From: CAYNFR01 sp964396595
Lineage (GTDB): Bacteria > Bacteroidota > Bacteroidia > Chitinophagales > Saprospiraceae
Length of the DNA stretch: 37,452 bases
Assembly: GCA_964396595.1 (NCBI GenBank)
Contig: CAYNFR010000032.1
Coordinates: forward strand, 1-37,452
Direction of reading: 5' to 3'
Shown here: in pieces, positions 1 to 9,775 of the stretch
How positions within the stretch are numbered: position 1 is the stretch's first letter
Layout: every line of letters begins with the position of its first letter
Notes under the pieces: generated by a model
Databases searched by the model: none
Told to the model about the DNA's origin: nothing
The model's input: the letters and a program-made list of their open reading frames with translations, nothing else
Made by a program: the position numbers and the translations under genes

Positions 1-2
1 TA

Positions 3-653
3 GCGACATACATGAATGAAGATAGTGTGTTGGTGGATATAAACGAGACGATCACTACTTTAAACGGACCGCTATCATCTCTTACTTATACTTCAGAGAA
101 TGGTACGACGACAACGTTTGACGGGACGGATGATCAATCAATTACGAACTTTTCTATAAGTAGTGACTCGTTGTCAATAACCATTGAAAATGGAAATACC
201 CAAATAGTTGATCTATCTCCTTATAATCAGAGCTCAAGCATTGCAGAGATATATGATGTAGCAGGTGGGCAGAATCTTCCCACTTCTTTCACAAATATAA
301 ATTTCGCAACAGCTGGAATAGTTGATGCTGATTATTCAACATCTTCAAATTCCATTACTGTCAATGCAAATGGTAGATATAGAATTACTTATAGAGCTAC
401 GACCCGTGTTGTAAATAATACACGTACGGGTGGAGAATTTAGATTAACGCGAAACGGTTCGGCTGTTCCAGGCACTACTAGTAATACTTATCAAAGAAAT
501 AAGGATGTTGATAGGAATACAGTTTCTGTGGTTAAAGTCCTGAATTTGAATGCAGGTGATGTTATTCGTGTCCAAGGACAGCGGTATAGCAGCGAAGGAA
601 CACTTCAAATGTATGCGGATGGATCTTCTTTAATAATTGAAAGAATGAAATAG
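3..653 (+). CDS. Secreted C1q/TNF-like domain protein, C-terminal part (5' cut by window)
   Basis: The reading frame is open to the left edge; the first ATG is at base 12, but no stop or signal peptide precedes it, so this is probably the end of a longer protein. From the ATG, residues 1-75 are Thr/Ser/Asn-rich and carry a phrase of the form L-x-I-x-I-x-N-G followed by a V-x-L-x-P strand, which recurs in the next protein. Residues 78-213 look like a C1q/TNF-type jelly roll: a conserved Gly-Arg-Tyr-Arg strand, a Leu-x-Arg-Asn-Gly turn and a Leu-Asn-Ala-Gly-Asp-Val-Ile strand. Such domains trimerise at the tips of surface fibres in other bacteria. The stop lies 6 bases before the next gene, so the two are likely co-transcribed. 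The exact ligand or role is unknown. Confidence 0.6.
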   Translation, partial: ATYMNEDSVLVDINETITTLNGPLSSLTYTSENGTTTTFDGTDDQSITNFSISSDSLSITIENGNTQIVDLSPYNQSSSIAEIYDVAGGQNLPTSFTNINFATAGIVDADYSTSSNSITVNANGRYRITYRATTRVVNNTRTGGEFRLTRNGSAVPGTTSNTYQRNKDVDRNTVSVVKVLNLNAGDVIRVQGQRYSSEGTLQMYADGSSLIIERMK

Positions 654-659
654 TCAGTT

Positions 660-2240
660 ATGACAATAAGAAAAGCATATTTAGTATTCTCTCTGTTAGT
701 TATAATGTCAGCATCATTGACTTTGAGAGCACAAGGTCAAAGAAATTATTCTACTGCTCAGATAGTAAATATAAACTCAACCTTGGCGGGTTCTGAGGGG
801 GACTTGTATATGGATACTATTCTCAGCGAACTTTATTTAGGATTGCAAAGTGGTGCGCTTTATAAGGTCACGAGTACAGATAATCAGATGTTTGATGTAG
901 CCAATTTTACAGCTGCCGGTCTTAATTTGAGCTTAGAAAGAGATGGTGTTCCGACAATTACGATCCCACTTATATCAACGACTGCAGGCAATAGTTTGAT
1001 TTTTAATGCGAATGGATTGTACTTAAGTGATTCCGACAATCAAAATCTATCTCTTGGCGCAAGAGTAGGTACCAATCAAGCTATAAATATTACCGGCGGC
1101 ACTGGTGTTACTATTGATGTAGCAGACAATGACAATGATCCAACGAATGAGCTTCAGAATTTATCGTTAGGGGCGAGGGTGGGTACTAATCAACCGGTGA
1201 ATATTTCTTTAGGTACGGGTGTAACTATAGATGTCGCAGATAACGACAATGATCCCACTAACGAGTTACAAAATTTGACTGGAGCAACACTTGGTGCAGG
1301 AGGATTGTTGACTATTGATATTCAAAATGGCACCTCAGCTTCAGTCAGTCTTGCACCTTTACGGGATGAAGATTGGTTGAGGGTAGGAGGAGGGTATGCA
1401 ACTGCTATTACAGATAACATTTATACTGCCGGTTTTGTTGGCATTAATGCCAATACTCCAGGACATCCTTTACATGTTGAGGCTGAAAGTGCATCTTCTG
1501 CGGGGCCATGGGTTATGTTCGCAGGTGGAGGTAATGTTCAAGCAAACATTGGCTTAAGACTTTATGATAGAGGAACGGATGCTAATAATGCAAATATTAT
1601 CGACTTTGCACATAACCCAGGTACATCAACTGCAGTTACAATGGGTCAAATTAAATCCAGAACGCTAACAGTTAATCATACTACAGGTGCTGATATGATA
1701 CTTGAAGCTTCTTCCAATAATTCCGGCAGTTTAAATACTAATCAACTTGTATTGAAGAACACAGGATTTGTCGGGATAGGTACGAATACTCCCGGTGCTA
1801 AGCTAGATGTTGACAATGGCTCAGTTCGTTTTTCTGATTATGGTGTAGGGACCTATTTAGACACTTTAGTCAGTGTGAGCTCCGGTGTACATCATCTTGC
1901 CGTGACCGCTACGGGCGATGTGATTGAGACCAATACTTATAAATCATCCAAGGTGTTTTACCCTCCGGCAGTCGTTATTGATGTCAGTTCTACAGGATCT
2001 GGTATGACAATTGATCTTTATCAGGAGTACATCAATAGAATGGGTAGTCCGGCACTCTCAAGTACGGCTAATCCTATACCCACTTACGCCAGAAATGAAC
2101 TAGAATATCATGTATTAGATTTCGATAGTACTGTTTTCAATATAACAGGGCTAACAGCAGGTGGTATTGTGACCTATAATGTCATCAGTGTTCCACCGGG
2201 TAATTGTACTTTTTTAAATGTTGTTTTTGTGGTGAAATAA
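660..2240 (+). CDS. Secreted repeat-bearing fibre/adhesin-like protein
   Basis: A clear signal peptide occupies residues 1-24 (basic start, hydrophobic core, cleavage near Arg-Ala-Gln). Residues 128-165 and 166-203 are two tandem 38-residue repeats, 34 of 38 identical, each ending in an Asp/Asn-rich DNDNDPTNEL phrase; a third copy starts at 204 and breaks off. Downstream, two stretches (about 255-275 and 370-395) have the G-x-G-T-x-x-P-x-x-x-L-x-V form seen in phage tail-fibre-like and Bacteroidota surface proteins. No T9SS C-terminal sorting domain and no intramolecular-chaperone domain is visible. It sits between two other secreted-protein genes on the same strand, suggesting one surface-protein operon. 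A structural or adhesive role is inferred from family resemblance only. Confidence 0.6.
   Translation: MTIRKAYLVFSLLVIMSASLTLRAQGQRNYSTAQIVNINSTLAGSEGDLYMDTILSELYLGLQSGALYKVTSTDNQMFDVANFTAAGLNLSLERDGVPTITIPLISTTAGNSLIFNANGLYLSDSDNQNLSLGARVGTNQAINITGGTGVTIDVADNDNDPTNELQNLSLGARVGTNQPVNISLGTGVTIDVADNDNDPTNELQNLTGATLGAGGLLTIDIQNGTSASVSLAPLRDEDWLRVGGGYATAITDNIYTAGFVGINANTPGHPLHVEAESASSAGPWVMFAGGGNVQANIGLRLYDRGTDANNANIIDFAHNPGTSTAVTMGQIKSRTLTVNHTTGADMILEASSNNSGSLNTNQLVLKNTGFVGIGTNTPGAKLDVDNGSVRFSDYGVGTYLDTLVSVSSGVHHLAVTATGDVIETNTYKSSKVFYPPAVVIDVSSTGSGMTIDLYQEYINRMGSPALSSTANPIPTYARNELEYHVLDFDSTVFNITGLTAGGIVTYNVISVPPGNCTFLNVVFVVK
1041..1268 (+). repeat. Two tandem 114-bp coding repeats
   Basis: Copies at 1041-1154 and 1155-1268 encode 38-residue units that share 34 residues, yet by my count about 31 of 114 bases differ, and about 20 of the 34 conserved residues use a different codon. 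A third, broken copy starts at 1269. The protein is conserved while the DNA is not. Confidence 0.85.
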
Positions 2241-2274
2241 GATAGCAATATATCGAACTAGCATAAGATTTCTA

Positions 2275-4755
2275 ATGCTTCTACTAAATAAACTAATCAG
2301 ATTCCTTTTCATTTTTACCTTCTTGGCAGGGGTCTGTTTAGTTGTGCGTTCTCAGTCCGCCTCATTGGGGAATACATTTATTCATGATGAGGGCGAGGCG
2401 ACGGTATTTGGGCAGCATAATTTTAATGATGGCGGGATGGGTGTTCTTCCGGGAATGGTCGGCACACAACGTGAAGGTAGAAAAGGTCATTTTAGTTTTT
2501 CTAGCACTTCTGTTGGTTGGCTCAAAGCTTCAAGAGAGAGACATATAGACGGCTATGTACGGATTTATGGGCAAAGTCCTTTTGTTTTTCCGATCGGTGA
2601 CAATGGCAAATACAGACCTATCGCTATATCCGGAGCTGATCAGACCTCCGCGGCATATTATTCCGCGGATCCTGAAGAGGCAGTGACTTCACATTTATTG
2701 GGCGGCGCCCACACAGTTCTTCCTCAGGGTGGCCCATTTCCCAGGAATAGTAAGCAATATGAGATTTTTCGGATCAGTGATCGGGAATACTGGGACATCA
2801 ATGGTGAGAATCCCACACGTATTACCCTTACTTGGGATGCTCAGAGCAATATTGACTTTATTACGGATGGTCAAATGTCAAGGCTTACTATTGTAGGATG
2901 GGATGGTGACAGGTGGGTGGTTATTCCTTCAATAGTTGACCCATTCAGTATTGATATAAATAGAAGCATGCCTACGAATCTAGGTGGCAGAAGCAATCGA
3001 GATCGAGGGTCTATCACAACACTGTCGAGTATCGTACCTAATACTTATCAAGTTTACACTTTCGCTTCCATAGCTTCGGGCATTATCGGTGACTTGGTAT
3101 GGGAGGATCTCAATAGAAATGGACTGCAAGATCCTGGAGAACCGGGTATCGTCGGTGTACAAGTGCAATTGTACGATACAAGTAATACCTTGTTACAAAC
3201 AACCGTATCAGCCGCCGATGGTAGCTATTTTTTTCAAGGGGTTCAACCCGGCAGATACTATTTAAGGTTTAATGCTCCGGCTCCTTATGCTATAACACTT
3301 CCGGCTCAATTGCCACCTGAACGTAATAGTGATTTAGGCTTTGATGGAAAAACCCTGCCATTTAATTTAATGCCTAACCAAGTTGAACTTGGTATAGATG
3401 CTGGTTATTATAGAACTGGATACATCGGTGGATATGCATGGGCTGACTTAAATTCTGACGGTATTCAGGATGAAGCTGAGCCACCTATGGCAAATGTTAT
3501 AGTTGAGCTTCTCGGATCTGATGGGCTTATTCTGGCTTCGACATTCACGAATGCAGAGGGTGATTACTTTTTTACTAATCTTCCACCGGGGGATTACTAC
3601 ATTAGATTTATTCTAGTAGATGGTTATTCTTTCAGCCCATTTAAAGCTACCTTGGATATTACAAAAGATAGTGATGCTAACCCCATCGATGGTATCTCAG
3701 AGCTACTTTCCTTAGGTAGCGGCAAGCGAATTGAAAATATAGACGTAGGACTTGCTGCACCATGCAAATATGTTGCAAACATAGATATCATGAATCCTGA
3801 CTGTGGAGTGCGAAATGGTGCCGTGGATGTCATTGTAAATGGTACAACAGGTCCATATAAATTCCTATGGAGTACCGGGGATACGACTGAGTTTGTCAAT
3901 GGACTTGATACAGGAAAGTATACTCTATTAATTACTGACAGCGAGAATTGCACAAGGGCTTTCATCTTTAACTTAGTGTATGACTCGAGCTGTGAGTTGA
4001 TTTGCGCTGACCTCAATACAGCGGTATTTCTTGAAGGTGCGTATGATTATGATGAAGGATTAATGCACCATACTTTGAATCGATTGGGATATCTACCAGG
4101 GCAAAGGCCTACTACGTTCTTTGGAAAGCGAAAAGAGTCGGGGCAGCCATATACTGGTACTCCTTGGAAATATTCCGGGACTGAAGGTACTCAATATTAT
4201 GCACAGACTGTCAATGAGAATAATGAATTTTACGATAGCGAAGTGGTAGATTGGGTGCTTGTAAGCTTGCGATTAACGCCTGGTAAAGAGTACGAGGCTT
4301 GTACCCGCGCAGGCTTACTTTTCAGAGATGGTCACATTGAGTTTCCCGATGATCAATGTTGTCTTGTTGATCCGACAAAGGAGTATTATGTCGTTGTTGA
4401 ACATCGCAATCATTTGATTGTCATGTCACCACGTGCGCGTCCGGTTATAAATGGGAAGATTAGTTTTGACTTTAGGTCTAATCGCAGCTATGTAAGACTA
4501 TTAGGTGTGGGCCAAAAGCAAGTTGCACCTGATCTTTTCGTTATGTTCGGTGGTAATGGCGACCAATTTAATAGTGGCAGTTCAACAGTTGATATTAACG
4601 TATCAGACCTCGCTGAGTGGTTGAAGGAAAATGGTATGAACAGTAGTTACTATAAGATGGATTTTGATCTGAATGGTGATGCAAATGTTCAGGATAAGGC
4701 CCTGTATCTCCGCAACAATGGACTATTCACAGATGTGCCCAAGAAAGTTAACTAA
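2275..4755 (+). CDS. SdrD B-like / SprB-repeat / dockerin-like surface protein
   Basis: The product has 826 residues with a signal peptide at 1-26. An N-terminal domain (about 30-265) has no name I can assign, but resembles the heads of other large Bacteroidota secreted proteins. Two SdrD B-like (Cna B-type) domains follow at about 270-380 and 383-495, each opening with a G-x-x-x-W-x-D-L-N-x-x-G-x-Q-D-x-x-E-P Ca-binding-type motif. A SprB-type repeat lies at about 497-575 (WSTGDTTEFVNGLDTGKYTL is its core). The last 55 residues look like a dockerin-type pair: D-I-N-V-S-D-L and later D-F-D-L-N-G-D-A-N-V-Q-D. Beta-sandwich stalk plus adhesive or docking tip is a fair reading. The end is not a recognisable T9SS domain, so its export route past the periplasm is unclear. 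It starts 34 bases after the preceding gene. Confidence 0.7.
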   Translation: MLLLNKLIRFLFIFTFLAGVCLVVRSQSASLGNTFIHDEGEATVFGQHNFNDGGMGVLPGMVGTQREGRKGHFSFSSTSVGWLKASRERHIDGYVRIYGQSPFVFPIGDNGKYRPIAISGADQTSAAYYSADPEEAVTSHLLGGAHTVLPQGGPFPRNSKQYEIFRISDREYWDINGENPTRITLTWDAQSNIDFITDGQMSRLTIVGWDGDRWVVIPSIVDPFSIDINRSMPTNLGGRSNRDRGSITTLSSIVPNTYQVYTFASIASGIIGDLVWEDLNRNGLQDPGEPGIVGVQVQLYDTSNTLLQTTVSAADGSYFFQGVQPGRYYLRFNAPAPYAITLPAQLPPERNSDLGFDGKTLPFNLMPNQVELGIDAGYYRTGYIGGYAWADLNSDGIQDEAEPPMANVIVELLGSDGLILASTFTNAEGDYFFTNLPPGDYYIRFILVDGYSFSPFKATLDITKDSDANPIDGISELLSLGSGKRIENIDVGLAAPCKYVANIDIMNPDCGVRNGAVDVIVNGTTGPYKFLWSTGDTTEFVNGLDTGKYTLLITDSENCTRAFIFNLVYDSSCELICADLNTAVFLEGAYDYDEGLMHHTLNRLGYLPGQRPTTFFGKRKESGQPYTGTPWKYSGTEGTQYYAQTVNENNEFYDSEVVDWVLVSLRLTPGKEYEACTRAGLLFRDGHIEFPDDQCCLVDPTKEYYVVVEHRNHLIVMSPRARPVINGKISFDFRSNRSYVRLLGVGQKQVAPDLFVMFGGNGDQFNSGSSTVDINVSDLAEWLKENGMNSSYYKMDFDLNGDANVQDKALYLRNNGLFTDVPKKVN

Positions 4756-4860
4756 GGTAATCTTATGCTGATTTTGCTTTAGTGAGATTAATCTTCAACT
4801 TATCCAGTGCAAGATTTTAGAATTTATATTTCGTGATCTACTGATGCGGGAGTATTACTT

Positions 4861-6723
4861 TTGTATTCGTTAAGAGAAATAAGCTTGATAAGATTAATGC
4901 TATGTTTTTTTTGTGTCGGACTGGTTTATGGGCTGGACGCCCAAAGACCTGATGTTAGGAGACCTCAATCCCAACCTTCTAATCCGGCTGGTGCACGGAC
5001 TCAGAATGCTCCTGCTACTTTTGCAAATACATCTGATACAACAACCAGACCTCCATTGGAGATAAAAACCCGCCCAATCGTTCAACTTGATTCTGCATTT
5101 GTTCATGCGGACACGCTGTTGAAAAATTTGTATTATTTTAATCGAGAAAGACTCTCGAAAGACAGAATTAGAAGTGTTGGTTCGGTTTATTCAAGCAGTA
5201 TTAATTATCAACTCATCTCGCCTGTCAATACCATGATAACTAATGGACATTCCGGTCATGACGGTTTTCTGATCTCTACAGATTTGGACTCAGTTATGGA
5301 AGTAAATCGGAGTCTTTTCAAAATAGAGTATCGACGTTCAGCGCTAATTAAGGCCAATGAAATTACTGTAAAATTCGCGCGAAGGTTTGCTTCTGATCTG
5401 TTATTAAACTTTGATTATGAACAATTTGATGATGCCAACTATTTTCCCGAGAATAGGGTGAAAGGGGATAGGATAGATTTTAAAATAGCAAAATATAACC
5501 GTCTAAAAACCAGGTATAGTCTTTTTTATTACCAACAAGGCAAGATAGATGAAAACCTCGTACCAGTGTTGGCTGTCGGAGAGTTGAGAGGAGATCTTTC
5601 ATTAATCAGAAGTAGATTTGGACTAAGCCATGTCGAGTTTTTGGATCGTTCTGGGGCTAAGAAATTGTACACTAATATTTCTATTGCAAAAAGCAACACG
5701 GACTTACGGGGTACAGTTTTGGAGACCAGGCCTTATTTATTTCAGAACGAGGAATTTGGTGATTCGATTCGTGTGAGCAGAATAGATAACGAGTTCAGGT
5801 TCGATAATAGATTAGAATTGAAGATGGATAGTTTCGATATCGTTGTTCATCAGGATTTTGCCAGGTTTTTTATTGATCTTCCCGGTATATCTCGGTCGTT
5901 GTGGCAGTCATCAACAGGCTTGGATGTAGAAAGAAACCTATCCCATCGAGAGACATTGCACCTCGGGGCAAGATTAAATGTAAGCGGCTTAGGCTTCTTT
6001 TATAATGTGAAAGGAACTTATCAGTTTGACAAGGAAGATATATTTAAGGGTAAATTGAAGCTCGGTATAAATCAGAAGATGGTGGATAGTTATAGGTTTT
6101 ATCAATCTGTTAACGAATCTAGTATCTCTTATGAATTTGTCAAACCTCAGGTAGTCTATTTCAATGCTGAAGTGCAGCAAGCCAAGAGTAATACTATTGT
6201 GGGGTTAAATTTTTCCCAAGAGCGTGACCCTATTTTGTGGCGTCGAGGTGGTTATCGTCAATTTGATAAATCCCTATTAATTGGGAATATTGATGTTTCA
6301 AATATTCAGATGATCGGCAATTTTGAGTTGAGACAGAGTCTGCTGTTACAGCGTGACTTCTCGGAGCTATTAGCCTTGGCGGACATGATGTATACATTAG
6401 GCTTTTATGCGCATGTAAAGACCTTTTCGACTAGAATGAGTCTTATTGCAGGCGTCGATAGCTATTTTATTACAGACCACATTTTGCCTAGATATGATTT
6501 AGTATCAGGAGAGTTTTATCGAGATGACGCTTCACTCAGAAGGAGTGGTCATATTATTGATGTACGACCATCAGTAAGCTTTCGCGTAGAGAACTTTAGT
6601 GCCTTTATACGCGTAGATAATGCATTGAGCCGTCTTTATGAAACAAGGCGTTTTTTAATGCACGAATATCCGATGCATGATTTTAGGATTAGGCTCGGTC
6701 TGAGTTGGACCTTACTTGATTAA
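4861..6723 (+). CDS. Putative outer-membrane beta-barrel (Bacteroidota putative-porin type)
   Basis: The product has 620 residues. A signal peptide ends near Leu-Asp-Ala-Gln (27-28). A Pro/Gln/Asn/Thr-rich linker covers about 29-65. From about 70 onward the chain alternates short amphipathic strands with polar turns, rich in Tyr, Phe and Arg, and ends in an aromatic/leucine strand (LRLGLSWTLLD-like), as expected of an outer-membrane barrel. The overall order (low-complexity linker, then barrel) matches the Bacteroidota putative-porin family, but no diagnostic motif settles it. The start chosen is TTG at 4861: an in-frame stop lies at 4834 and no ATG follows it before the signal peptide. The first internal ATG (4897) would remove the basic part of the signal. 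GGGAG at 4848-4852 may serve as a ribosome site. Confidence 0.5.
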   Translation: MYSLREISLIRLMLCFFCVGLVYGLDAQRPDVRRPQSQPSNPAGARTQNAPATFANTSDTTTRPPLEIKTRPIVQLDSAFVHADTLLKNLYYFNRERLSKDRIRSVGSVYSSSINYQLISPVNTMITNGHSGHDGFLISTDLDSVMEVNRSLFKIEYRRSALIKANEITVKFARRFASDLLLNFDYEQFDDANYFPENRVKGDRIDFKIAKYNRLKTRYSLFYYQQGKIDENLVPVLAVGELRGDLSLIRSRFGLSHVEFLDRSGAKKLYTNISIAKSNTDLRGTVLETRPYLFQNEEFGDSIRVSRIDNEFRFDNRLELKMDSFDIVVHQDFARFFIDLPGISRSLWQSSTGLDVERNLSHRETLHLGARLNVSGLGFFYNVKGTYQFDKEDIFKGKLKLGINQKMVDSYRFYQSVNESSISYEFVKPQVVYFNAEVQQAKSNTIVGLNFSQERDPILWRRGGYRQFDKSLLIGNIDVSNIQMIGNFELRQSLLLQRDFSELLALADMMYTLGFYAHVKTFSTRMSLIAGVDSYFITDHILPRYDLVSGEFYRDDASLRRSGHIIDVRPSVSFRVENFSAFIRVDNALSRLYETRRFLMHEYPMHDFRIRLGLSWTLLD

Positions 6724-6727
6724 TCGA

Positions 6728-7339
6728 TTATTCTCTCAAAAAGTCAAGTTCTCCTTTGTTATTGAAGGTGGCGATCACAGAGGGTGCATTGTCCATTAAT
6801 TCACCTCGTCTGTAATCACATATGTAGTCAACCTGCTTTAGTAGTTGATTATCAATTTCGGCAAACGATTTCGGTATCTCCTGTTTGTGCTTATTGGCGG
6901 AGGTTGAAACAATGGGGTAGTTGAATTCTTCTATCAGCTTATTACAGAATGGGTCATGACATATCCTGATGGCAATTGATCCATCGTTAGCCAAAAGCGA
7001 TTTATGAATATTAATGGGATTCTTGTAAATAAGCGTCAATGGCTTGAGATGGTGCACTAAGAGTGTTTCGATACGGGGGTGTAAGGACTGTATATGGCTT
7101 TTAAGCATTTCTATGCTATCCACGAGCAATATTAGCGGCAAATGTCTGGGTCTCTCTTTAATCTCATAGATCCGTTCGATGGCGCTTTCATTCCGGCTGT
7201 CACATCCGAGCCCCCAGATGGTGTCTGTCGGGTATAGTATTACTTGACCACTGCGTAGGGCATCGAGGGTGTTGCTTATTTCTGTGTTTAAATTATCCGT
7301 ATATTTTTCTGTTTGGTTTAAATTCATTGCATTCATCAA
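6728..7339 (-). CDS. tsaC: L-threonylcarbamoyladenylate synthase (YrdC/Sua5 family)
   Basis: This cytosolic enzyme makes threonylcarbamoyl-AMP from threonine, bicarbonate and ATP, the first step of t6A37 formation in tRNAs that read ANN codons. The YrdC fold is recognisable from the glycine-rich YPTDTIWGLGCD segment (about 36-47), the K-x-R-P pair in the Glu-Arg-Pro-Arg-His-Leu-Pro-Leu stretch (about 61-70), the Ser-x-Ala-x-Arg-type strand (about 120-125) and a STSAN motif (about 146-150). At 203 residues it is the short TsaC form without the Sua5 C-terminal domain. Its downstream partner TsaD is also in this window (29885-30907) but far away. It converges with the barrel gene (4 bases between stops) and diverges from the T9SS cargo gene. 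The first methionines at 1, 2 and 5 are equally possible starts. Confidence 0.85.
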   Translation of the reverse strand: MMNAMNLNQTEKYTDNLNTEISNTLDALRSGQVILYPTDTIWGLGCDSRNESAIERIYEIKERPRHLPLILLVDSIEMLKSHIQSLHPRIETLLVHHLKPLTLIYKNPINIHKSLLANDGSIAIRICHDPFCNKLIEEFNYPIVSTSANKHKQEIPKSFAEIDNQLLKQVDYICDYRRGELMDNAPSVIATFNNKGELDFLRE

Positions 7340-7410
7340 AACACATTTGAGTACAAAATCGTTAGCTTTATGTTGTTTCTTCTATTTGACGATAGGCTAA
7401 TGTTTCGCAA

Positions 7411-9702
7411 ATGTCTAAATATCTATTCATATTTCTAATAAGTTTTATTTGTTTAATTGATATAGATGCTAAGCATATTATAGGCGGTGATGTTCATTAT
7501 GAATGTCTGGGAGTAGATACGATCGCCCGCATTGCGAGAATGCGCTTTGAATTTCAGATGTACAAGGATGGGCGTGATGCTACCGGGGCGGATTTTGATG
7601 GTGCGCAAGGAACGAATTTTGGGGCAGAGTTTGGCGTGTACAGACGGAGGGGTTCTACATGGGTTTTTGTTAAAAAGACAGCCCCTTTGCGCTTGACGAG
7701 TCGTGCGAGAGTTTTGCCCAATGAACAACCATGTCTTATCACACCACCTGCGATATTTGTAGAACGGGGCTTGTATGAGTTTGAGATGGATCTTGATTTC
7801 ATCGATGATGATTATATGATAGCCTATCAGCGTTGTTGTCGTAGCGAAGCGATAAGTAATCTTGTGACTCCTGGCGAATTCGGAGCTGTTTTTGCTATTG
7901 AATTGACACCTACAGCAGTTAGATCCTGTAATCATAGTCCTATTTTTAATGAATTCCCGCCCCTAGTCATATGTGCAGGATTTGAGTTGATTTATGATCA
8001 TTCTGCTAGAGATAGGGAGGGAGATCAGATAACTTATGGTTTTTGTACGCCACTTTCCGGGGGGGGCAATCCTGGTCCTGGTACCTTTCCGCCGAGATCT
8101 GATTGCCGATTTAGTGTTATACCTGACCCGGCCTTTTGTGGGCCTGATAATTGGAGACAAGTTTCTTTTGTGACACCTACATTTACCACGCTTCAGCCCA
8201 TGGCAGGAAATCCGGTAGTATCTATTGATCCCAATACAGGCTTGATAACAGGAGTTCCAGAGATCGTAGGCGAACATGTAATGGCCGTTTGTGCGCAGGA
8301 GTTTCGTGATGGTGTATTACTAACGACCATTCGACGTGATTTTCAGTTTATCGTGTCCCGTTGTGAAAAGGCGGTAGATGCTATCATAGCGTCAGATAGG
8401 ACAACCGGAGATAAACAATTTGAAGTAGTATCATGTGGTGATTTCAATGTTAACTTTGTTAATCTGAGTGTTAGAGAGCAGGATATCAGAGAATACAGAT
8501 GGGAATTTAACCTTGGCAATCAGGTAGAAACATCAGCGCAGAAAAATCCTTCATTTACTTTTCCAAATTTCGGCATTTATGATGTCAAGATGATTTTAAA
8601 TCCAGGAGTAAGCAATTGTACAGATAGCGCGTTCATAACGGTAAAGGTTTTTCCCGGACTAGAGGCAGAGTATGAGTTTTCATATGATACGTGCGTAGCC
8701 GGTCCTGTGCAGTTTCAAGATTTATCGTTTACCGATGCTTTGTTGCTTACCCGCAGAGAGTGGACATTCGGGGACGGTACAGGTCGCATAGGGCTTAATC
8801 CATCCCATTACTATAATACACCGGGCACGAAGCGGGTGACATTGGAAGTAGAAGACAACAATGGATGTATCGATCGCATATCGAAGAACGTTGAATATAA
8901 TCCTGCGCCTAGTATCATCATTGTGGAACCTAGTTCATTCATTGGCTGCAAGCCTGCAGTGATAAGTTTTAATAATCTATCCGAGCCTATTGATGATCGA
9001 TATCAGATAACATGGAACTTCGGAGATGGTTCGACAGGTGAGAATCGAAATCATATCAGCCCTGTACATACTTATCCGAATGAGGGTATTTTCAGTGTAT
9101 CGGTAGATATAGTATCACCCATCGGATGTCAAGCGAGAAGAATATTTCCGAATTGGATACGTGTATTGCCGGGTCCTGATGCCGATTTTGTGTACAGTCC
9201 TGAAGAAGTCACTTCTGTTAGTAATCAGGTAAGCTTCACAAATCTTACACTAGGTGCCGATGGTTATGTGTGGGACTTTGATGGGCAAGCTATTTCTTTT
9301 GAGAGAAATCCGATCTATCTGTTTAGGGATACAGGCATACATGTTGTTACGCTCCAAGCTGTAAGCGCAAATGGATGTCTCGATACCATATCGAAAATTA
9401 TTGATGTGATACCTGTGGCAGATTTATTTTATCCCAATGCTTTTACACCCAATGGTGACGGTCGCAATGATACTTTCCGAGGAGCCGGAATGGTTGATTT
9501 AGTAACGGATTATCGGCTAAAGATTTTTGATCGATGGGGAATGGAGATTTTTACTACGACCGATCCCAGAGAGGGTTGGAACGGTCGCTTGAATAACACA
9601 GGACAGGAGATGTCAACAGGGGTTTACATGTTTCTAGCTACATTTCGGGAACCACGCGGAGAGAGACGAGAATCGAGGGGATTTGCAACACTGATTAGGT
9701 GA
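7411..9702 (+). CDS. PKD-repeat protein with T9SS type B sorting domain
   Basis: The product has 763 residues. The signal peptide is 1-20, followed by the H-I-I-G-G-D-V-x-Y-E-C-L-G opening common in Bacteroidota gliding/secretion cargo. PKD-like folds are marked by the W-x-F/F-G-D-G core at about residues 360, 449, 533 and 619. Residues about 670-763 are a type B C-terminal sorting domain (gliding-motility-associated CTD): a NAFTPNGDGRND motif, then Y-x-L-x-I-F-D-R-W-G, then W-N-G and a G-V-Y-M-F strand. That domain directs export through the type IX system and anchoring or release at the surface. Paired cysteines in the N-terminal half suggest disulfides. The cargo's own activity is unknown; PKD chains often act as stalks or glycan binders. 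T9SS machinery genes are not in the window. Confidence 0.88.
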   Translation: MSKYLFIFLISFICLIDIDAKHIIGGDVHYECLGVDTIARIARMRFEFQMYKDGRDATGADFDGAQGTNFGAEFGVYRRRGSTWVFVKKTAPLRLTSRARVLPNEQPCLITPPAIFVERGLYEFEMDLDFIDDDYMIAYQRCCRSEAISNLVTPGEFGAVFAIELTPTAVRSCNHSPIFNEFPPLVICAGFELIYDHSARDREGDQITYGFCTPLSGGGNPGPGTFPPRSDCRFSVIPDPAFCGPDNWRQVSFVTPTFTTLQPMAGNPVVSIDPNTGLITGVPEIVGEHVMAVCAQEFRDGVLLTTIRRDFQFIVSRCEKAVDAIIASDRTTGDKQFEVVSCGDFNVNFVNLSVREQDIREYRWEFNLGNQVETSAQKNPSFTFPNFGIYDVKMILNPGVSNCTDSAFITVKVFPGLEAEYEFSYDTCVAGPVQFQDLSFTDALLLTRREWTFGDGTGRIGLNPSHYYNTPGTKRVTLEVEDNNGCIDRISKNVEYNPAPSIIIVEPSSFIGCKPAVISFNNLSEPIDDRYQITWNFGDGSTGENRNHISPVHTYPNEGIFSVSVDIVSPIGCQARRIFPNWIRVLPGPDADFVYSPEEVTSVSNQVSFTNLTLGADGYVWDFDGQAISFERNPIYLFRDTGIHVVTLQAVSANGCLDTISKIIDVIPVADLFYPNAFTPNGDGRNDTFRGAGMVDLVTDYRLKIFDRWGMEIFTTTDPREGWNGRLNNTGQEMSTGVYMFLATFREPRGERRESRGFATLIR

Positions 9703-9775
9703 TACTCAGTGCGAGCCAATTAGACGGCAGTTGATTAAGTGTTACATAAAGCTTCAGTCAGATCTGGCGAAAATC

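Noticed and set aside
4762..4788. Possible terminator after the SdrD-like gene
   Set aside because: A 6-bp stem with a loop of about 20 bases and no T-run; too weak.
7453..7935. 160-residue open frame on the minus strand
   Set aside because: It lies inside the T9SS cargo gene, with no signal, motif or own context; a shadow frame.
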